From Prionace glauca (Eukaryota; Chordata; Chondrichthyes; Carcharhiniformes; Carcharhinidae), in the NCBI GenBank assembly GCA_037974335.1, contig CM075760.1, forward strand, positions 36,713,609-36,777,608: a stretch of 64,000 nucleotides of DNA. The letters are read 5' to 3'. The notes below the pieces were generated by a model. It ran no database searches, was not told the DNA's origin, and was given only the letters and a program-made list of their open reading frames with translations. Below, in pieces: positions 58,139 through 64,000 of the stretch (position 1 is its first letter; every line of letters starts with the position of its first letter). A program made the translations under genes and the position numbers.

Positions 58139-58323
58139 CTGCTGTGTGTTGTCTCAGCCGATCCTGGATTGAATTGGGTGACAGTTTGATCCGAGGTTAA
58201 TGTGGTTTCCTCGGGGTGTGTGTCTGAGCGGCTGACATCGCCGCTGTTCAATCTGACTGTTACTTTCTGCGATTCTCCACACAAACCTCAACAGATTGGA
58301 GCACCCAATGATAGGTGTGAAGC

Positions 58324-58362
58324 AGTTCTTGTACGGGGCAGAGACTGATTTCTATCACTGTG
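58324..58362 (-). other. 23-RSS of V-C
   Basis: Perfect heptamer CACAGTG (58,356-58,362), 23-bp spacer, nonamer ACAAGAACT (58,324-58,332), one base different from V-A and V-B. Confidence 0.92.
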
Positions 58363-58930
58363 AGTCTGAAAGCGCAGTAATAGCGGCCAGCGTCAGTCAG
58401 CTGCAGGCTCGAGATGGTTAAAGTAGTTAATTTAGCCGAGGTCTGGAGATCAGCAGAGAAATTGGGTCCAAAACCTTCCCCTCTCTCTTCTTGTGTACCC
58501 TCGGATCTTTTCCATATAATGAAGTGCAAATCCTTCTGTGGCTGCTGTCTGAACCAATATAAGAAATAGTCGCTTGCGGTAGTGCTGTAGGTACATCGGA
58601 TAGTCACCGTTTCACCTTCTCTCCCCTCTGAAGACTGCGGCTGAGAAACAGAATCTCCACCACTCGGATCTGTGACATGTGTTCAAAAAGAAAAAAAATG
58701 TAAGTGTTGGACGTGCTGCTGAAATAATATTAACACTTTATATTCACCGCGGCATAACTGGAGTTATGAAATAAAAACAAATGATGGTGGAAATGCACAG
58801 CAGGGTCAAAAACCACCACTGGGGAGAAGCAGAGCTAAAGGTTCAGATCGCGATAACATTTAACCAGATTGGAGTCATCCTTACTGATAAGAAACAGCCC
58901 GAACACAATGCAGACAGTGAGGAACTCCAT
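58363..58930 (-). CDS. V-C: TCR V segment of unit C, apparently functional
   Basis: Leader exon 58,885-58,930 (MEFLTVCIVFGLFLI) with intact GT donor, intron 215 bp, V exon 58,363-58,669 with acceptor GTCACAG. Reads SVSQPQSSEGREGETVTIRC, SDYFLYWFRQQPQKDLHFI and SSLQLTDAGRYYCAFR. No break. Its CDR2 region (KRSEGTQEERGEG) differs from both V-A and V-B. It shares more framework residues with V-A (14 residue differences) than with V-B (20). Confidence 0.9.
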
Positions 58931-59203
58931 GGCGGCTGCAGAGCCCGGGGCTGTGACTAACCTTTAAAACTCCAAGAACTGCCGGAACAGGATCTGTTTT
59001 TACAGTCACTTTCTGATGTCAAACTTCCCTCCAATCAACAATTTGCAATCTACCCATCATAGATTGAGATAAGGTTTCAATGAGTTTCAGTGATCAGCTG
59101 AAGCTCTTTGAGCTTCACTATTACATATCTGAGACTCACTGACTGAGTGGGTACAGTGTGTGGTGAGAGGGAAGAATCAGCTTCACTGACAAGGCCATAA
59201 GAG

Positions 59204-59845
59204 GTAGCGAGGGGGATTGAATATAAAAGTAGAGAGATCTTGCTGCAGCTGTATAGGGTATTGGTGAGGCCGCAGCTGGAGTACTGTGTGCAGTTTTGGG
59301 CGCCGCACCTGCGCAAGGATATTTTGGCCCTGGAGGGAGTGCAGAGGAGGTTTACTCGGCTGATACCGGAGTTGAGGGGATTGAGCTATGAGGAGAGGCT
59401 GAATAAACTAGGCTTGTACTCGTTAGAGTTTAGAAGAATGAGGGGAGATCTCATTGAGACGTATAAGATGATGAATGGGATGGATAGGATAGAGGTGGAG
59501 AGACTCTTCCCGCTCAAAAAAGACAGTAGGACTAGGGGGCACAGCCTCAAGATAAAGGGGGGGGGCGGTTTAGAACAGAGTTGAGGAGGAACTTCTTCAC
59601 TCAAAGGGTGGTGAATCTCTGGAATTCTCTGCCCGTTGAAGTGGTGGAGGCTGCCTCGCTAAATATTTTTAAGAAACGGGTTGATGGGTTTTTGATAAGA
59701 GAAGGGATTAAGGGTTATGGGGAGAGGGCGGGAAGGTGGAGCTGAGTCACGACAGATCAGCCATGATCTTATTGAATGGCGGGGCAGGCTCGAAGGGCCA
59801 GATGGCCTACTCCTGCTCCTATTTCTTATGTTCTTATGTTCTTAT
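59204..59845 (+). mobile_element. CR1 insertion present in unit C only
   Basis: Sense CR1 from the RT C-terminal region (LVRPQLEYCVQFWAPHLRKD) to the TTCTTATG tail. Frame lost near 59,560 at a G run. It joins an older CR1-like tail in which a short stretch (about 12 bp present in A and B) is missing, so it may have arrived with a small deletion. Confidence 0.92.
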
Positions 59846-60315
59846 TAAGCCATTCGGCCCATTCGTGCCTATTCCACCATTCAGTCATGGCCGATATGTT
59901 TAAACTCCCGCAGAATCAGAGAATCCCTACAGTGCACAAGGAGGCCATTCGGCCCATCTAGTCTGAACCGGCCCAATTCTGAACCGAACAACCCAAGGAT
60001 GTTGATTGGGTTGATTAGCCACGGTAAATTGCTCCTTAATGTCAGGGGAATTAGAAGGTAAAAGTATGGGGTTACGGGGATAGCACAGGACTCGGATGGG
60101 ACTGTTGTCGGTGCAGGCTCGATGGGTCAAATGGCCTCCTCCTGCACTATAGGGATTGTATTCTATGATACAATCCCACCCAAGCCTATTCATGTAACGC
60201 CACATATTTACCATGCCATCCCCCTGACACTAGGGTCAATTTGTCATGGACAATCAATCTAACCCGCGTATCTTTGGGAGGAAACAGGAGCACTCGGAGG
60301 AAACCCACACAGACC

Positions 60316-60688
60316 AAGTCCTGACCAAGTCCTCAATATCTCTAGTAATCCACCGCTCTCCAATCCTACCTTTCCCATCCTTCCTCTTAACTGGCACATG
60401 TCTTTCCTGCAACCATTTCAGTTTTCCCTTGAAAGACTCCAACATGCCTAACGTGGACTTGCCCTCCAACAGCCTTTCCCAGTCTGTATCCCTAAGCTCC
60501 TGCCTAATCCCGCTGTATCTAGCCTTCCCCCAATTTAGCGCCCTCCGCTTAGGGCAGCACTCATCTTTTTTCCATTAGTATCCAAAAGTAGACAGATTTG
60601 TGGTCACTATTAGCCACATGTTCACCTACTGCAACCTTAACCACCTGACCCGGCTCATTGCCCAGAACTAAATCCAGTATAGCCCAGA
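60316..60688 (-). mobile_element. CR1 linker-region fragment
   Basis: Antisense wording similar to 25,620-26,345 (TCCAACATGCCTAACGTGGA, then CATTGCCCAGAACTAAATCC). Boundary to unit C is abrupt. No matching block at this place in A or B. Confidence 0.55.
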
Positions 60689-61437
60689 TATATGAGATGT
60701 ATGTTTCTTGATGTTGATTTTCTTTTGAAATATAGTTTCAAGATACTTCTCGCTGAGGGAGATGGACAACGGATTCATTTTATTCAGCACCTTATCCCAA
60801 ATAATCACTGCAACAACACCAAGAAATCAACTCAGAAGTTCAAGTGCCAGAACTGATAACATAAAATGGCGTTTTTTCTGCATCACCCTGAAGAGGAAGA
60901 TAGTACCTACAGTCCATTCATTACACAAAAAATGAAAACAATTTATGATACAACAGATGAATTACAAAGAATTGTGGCCGTTTAGATCAGCAAGGACCGC
61001 ATTGGCCAGTCAGTATTGTGCATTTACAAATACTGATTGACATGTTTTGCGTGCTACTCTTTTCCTGTCATGGTGAAGTGTTTCTAGAATTGTTATCTTC
61101 TCTGTTTTATTCTGCTATCACTGACTCACAGCACCTCTTCTCCAACTCTCGCACATAGCAAGCACACAAATAGCTTTGAACAATATTATAGCTGAAAATA
61201 TCGAGATTCATGGTCATCCCAAAAAAGTAAAATTTTGGTGAAGTGTTAGTCCGATAGCATTTTAAATTCCCATGTCGAGTCAATAATTGAACAGGTTTAT
61301 CATATCCGTCTTTCACCCTGCTTCGCTACATTATAGTATATGACAGTATCTGCAAACTGAACCATAGTGTTGGAAGCTGTATTACCGCCCGCAGGTACAT
61401 TAAATATTCCCCCTTTACATTGTATATGAAAATGCTA
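60689..61437. other. Unassigned stretch
   Basis: AT-rich, no gene or repeat family recognised. Confidence 0.3.
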
Positions 61438-61955
61438 TAGAATCAGTGCAGAAGAAAGCCATTCGGCCCATCGAGTTTCCACCAGCTCTCTGATAGAGTG
61501 TTTTATTAAGAAGTTTCACAACACTACGTTAAAGTCCAACAAGTTTTCTTGGCAGCAAAATGTGGCTTTTACTACCAAATAAAGCTGTTGGACTTCAACC
61601 TGGTGTTGGGAGACTTCTTATTGTGTTTTCCCTAGTCCAACGCCGGGATCTCGAAATCTTAGAGTGTCTTACACAACCCCTCGCCCCAACCTATCCCCGT
61701 AACCCCACACATTCAGCATGTCTAATCCATCTAACTAATCATCCTGGGACGAAGAATTTTTTTATCATCGCCAATCCACCTGACTTGCACATGACTGGAC
61801 AGTGGTAGAAAACCGGAGCACCAGGAAGAAACCCACGCAGGCACGGGAAGGATGCGCAAAATCTGCAGAGACAATCACCCAAGGCCTGACGCGAATCCGA
61901 GTCCCGGGTACTGTTAAGCAGCAGGGTTAAACACTGTGGGATCATGGCACTCCAT
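61438..61955 (-). mobile_element. V-SINE split by a foldback element
   Basis: Antisense V-SINE: 3' end wording ATAGAATCAGTGCAGAAGAA at left and head GTTAAACACTGTGGGATCAT at right, interrupted at 61,502-61,659. Confidence 0.75.
61502..61659. mobile_element. Foldback element with 8-bp target-site duplication
   Basis: 158 bp with inverted arms (AAGTTTCACAACACT... and ...GTGTTGGGAGACTTCTT, with AAAGTCCAACA matching TGTTGGACTTCA). It is flanked by TAGAGTGT on both sides (61,494-61,501 and 61,660-61,667). Eight-base duplications are typical of hAT-type DNA transposons, but the arms are not at the very ends, so the class is unsure. Confidence 0.7.
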
Positions 61956-63341
61956 GGAGGTGCTCGCAAGACACATAAAACCAATGCTTCATGTAAGCAA
62001 GTATGTACCACCTGCCTCTTCACATACACGTGGCCATGAACGCTCAAGATATTATTTGAACTTAAATTCGAATTATGCTCATTTGATATTTTAAACACTT
62101 GGGCCACACGAAGCAGATGGTGAAGTAACTCTGGAAATCTTTAGTACTTTGTGGATACCTATTAAATACAGGGCGGGACTTAGCTCGTGTGCTCAGGCTA
62201 ATTCGTCGCTGGGCGCAGGTTGACACTCAATCTCCCTCTTCCCACAACCTCAGTTTCCCTTGTTGCAGAAAGTGCTCAGTGAAAGTGTATGCTTATTAAC
62301 TCATTCCAAGGCACAACCCACAGAGTGACCGATGAAGTTATTGCACCACAATGACCTAAGTTGGCAGAGGCTAATTCTTAATTGCCCGGCGGGGAGCGTT
62401 AGCAATTTGTGATTGGTCTGGGTGGACAGTTATAAATTGGATTCTCGATAGTGATGGTTCTCTATTAATGCAATTTCTCACTGTGCCCTGACTGGCCCTC
62501 TATGTGTTCATTACTCATGGAACCATCCCTCTCATGGGCAGAATGTTTCCTTGCCCCTTTGTGAAGGATGAGGGAAATTTGCTGCCTTGTCGTCATGATT
62601 GATATCTTGAGCTGATCGTCTCAAAACCTCATTAAATTGATGTGCGTCAGACCCCTTTCAGCGACTCTATGTCTTGGTCATGTTATTTGAAATTCGATGT
62701 TACTTCTCTCTATGATTTCGTGAAATAAGTTTCTTTACGTTTAAAACAAAAGAAAAATGAAATGCTAAAGATGCTAATATCCTTAAATGCAATGAAGAAA
62801 TTTACAAATTACAAATATAAAATATATTGCTGTTTATAGAATGAAAATGAGTGTACTTTTCATGCTGCATTTATTTGAGATAAGACAGTAAGCAATATCT
62901 AATAATATTGAATCAGTGAATGTCTCATTGATCGACAGGAAGTCATTAAAACTGGCCCTTATCAACGTATCAATTTTTGATCAGACCACTTTCCAACTGA
63001 TGCTTTTGTCCCTTCAATCAGTGTTTGGTCTGAGTTCATTAAAAATTCAGAATTGCTTTTAACATTACAAAGTCTATACAAAATGCGTATCAACGCTTGA
63101 AAGTGGTGTGCTAAACATAGTACATTCAACTCAGAGATATCAAAACTTAAAAGAATGACAGCGTTTTGAATTCTACACTTGAAAAAAAACAAAGAGAGTT
63201 ACGTGATGTGAAATAAAGTGACTTGCCTTAAACATCACGAGCTAAAATGCACTAAACCAATGCATAAAGCTGATTTTTTTAAATTTTAAGGCCATAAGTT
63301 CGTTACCTTGTGTCAAGCTTGAGTGCGAATTGACAACCAAG
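61956..63341. other. Unassigned 3' flank of R5
   Basis: No gene, RNA or repeat recognised. The R5 stop codon lies just to the right. Confidence 0.3.
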
Positions 63342-64000
63342 TCATGTGCAATCATCTTTTTTTAATTGTTTAAAACAACCTGTGATAATGAAGAAGGGAC
63401 GCAGAAGCACTTTCTTCAGCTCCCCTCTGAATTTGGTCTGGGCCACTGCATAAATGAAGACGTTATTGCAGGAACTGAGTAATTGAAGCATGTTGGTGAT
63501 CTCCTGAAAGATGTATTCTGGGTCATTGAAATCCAGGCTGTTGAAGTAGCTCTCTCCTGTAATCTGCACATAGAGGAAATGTCCGAAGTAAGTAACCCAC
63601 ATGACAAGGAAGCTGACAGAGATTGCAAAAAGCAGGACAATTGACTTCTTGCGATTGGCCATCTCAGTGTCTTCCTGACTTTCGGAGCACCGGAGCCTCC
63701 TGCGGACCCTGCTGGCAGCTAAGATGTGTCTTACAGTCAGCGCGTTAAGCAAAAGGATGAGGATGAATGGCAGAAAAGGGGTTAAGACATGATCCAGCCA
63801 GTCAAAGGCCTTCCAGGTCGGCGAGGTACTGAAGCTGGTCTTGATATCACAAAACCAGGCCACCCCGTCCACGGTGAATAATGGTTGGTAGGTGAAATGG
63901 AAAAGAAAGTTCTTGATGCAGCTCAGGGCACAGACTATGCCTATAACCAACATGGCAGTTTTCTCTGTGCAGTATCTTATTTTCAGCTTCTGCCAGCAGA
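63342..64000 (-). CDS. R5: GPR139-like GPCR, C-terminal part, runs off window edge
   Basis: The last about 219 codons of a fifth receptor, open from the right edge to a stop at 63,342. At the edge it reads CWQKLKIRYCTEKTA, just after TM3. Then follow VAWFC in loop 2, PFLPFILILLLNALTVRHIL (TM5), MANRKKSIVLLFAIS (TM6 entry), MLQLLSSCNNVFIYAVAQTK (TM7, with NNVFIY for NPxxY) and a charged tail KKDDCT. Loop 2 and loop 3 are closer to R2 than to R3/R4. No break visible. First exons lie outside the window. Confidence 0.9.
   Translation of the reverse strand, partial: CWQKLKIRYCTEKTAMLVIGIVCALSCIKNFLFHFTYQPLFTVDGVAWFCDIKTSFSTSPTWKAFDWLDHVLTPFLPFILILLLNALTVRHILAASRVRRRLRCSESQEDTEMANRKKSIVLLFAISVSFLVMWVTYFGHFLYVQITGESYFNSLDFNDPEYIFQEITNMLQLLSSCNNVFIYAVAQTKFRGELKKVLLRPFFIITGCFKQLKKDDCT

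Larger units (their letters stand above)
58139..60315. repeat. Truncated tandem unit C
   Basis: Third copy of the unit start, with V-C and the old CR1 tail/V-SINE block, split by its own CR1. Similarity to A and B ends inside the SINE near 60,315. Confidence 0.88.

Noticed and set aside
1-64000. TCR D, J or C segments, retroviral elements, CRISPR arrays
   Set aside because: I looked for J motifs (FGxG with 12-RSS), constant domains, viral genes and spaced palindromic repeats and saw none that I could support.

Overview
The window looks like germline DNA of a cartilaginous fish, most likely a shark. The evidence is dense CR1-type LINEs whose 3' ends carry 8-bp tail repeats (CATAAGAA and relatives), tRNA-derived SINEs with the vertebrate V-SINE (HE1-like) core, two-exon receptor genes of the GPR139-like type, and immunoglobulin-superfamily V segments with 23-bp-spacer recombination signal sequences (RSS). 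I saw no bacterial genes, CRISPR array or retroviral element. Genus and species cannot be told from the sequence alone.

Two host gene families are interleaved. (1) T-cell-receptor-like V segments: an intact one on + (9,613-10,060), a broken one on + (7,556-7,863), and three related ones on - (18,704-19,271; 37,580-38,148; 58,363-58,930). The four with an RSS share a 46-nt leader exon, a 307-nt V exon and a heptamer-23-nonamer RSS. I infer a TCR alpha/delta-type V array. No D, J or C segment was seen. (2) GPR139-like seven-transmembrane receptors: R1 (-, 1-2,768, running off the left edge), R2 (-, 12,357-15,577), R3 (+, 21,661-33,507), R4 (+, 40,526-54,307) and R5 (-, 63,342-64,000, running off the right edge). 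In R1 and R2 a 70-nt first exon ends in phase 1 and joins the main exon. In R3 and R4 the matching exon 1 lies 10.5 and 12.5 kb upstream of the main exon. Its reading frame includes five 14-residue repeats with N-glycosylation sequons, giving a possible extracellular repeat domain before TM1.

Layout: 1-18.48 kb holds single-copy R1, two + strand V segments, a tRNA-Gln relic, R2 and a tRNA-Asn-like gene. From 18.48 kb a tandem duplication begins: unit A (18,481-37,356), unit B (37,357-58,138) and the start of unit C (58,139 to about 60,315). Each full unit contains one V segment (-), one receptor (+), a tRNA-Glu-like sequence and the same set of old LINE/SINE fragments. Units A and B differ in length mainly through four insertions: a CR1 (22,905-23,391) and a SINE (31,643-31,980) in A, and two CR1s (46,134-46,581 and 50,559-52,795) in B. 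Unit C has its own CR1 (59,204-59,845). Divergence between A and B is uneven: V blocks differ most (about 7%), receptor exons less, and some old LINE fragments by under 1%. The rest (60.3-63.3 kb) is mostly repeat relics and unassigned DNA.

The main result is that an antigen-receptor V segment and an orphan receptor gene are being copied together as one unit of about 19 kb. All functional statements are inference from sequence, and percentages are counts made by eye.
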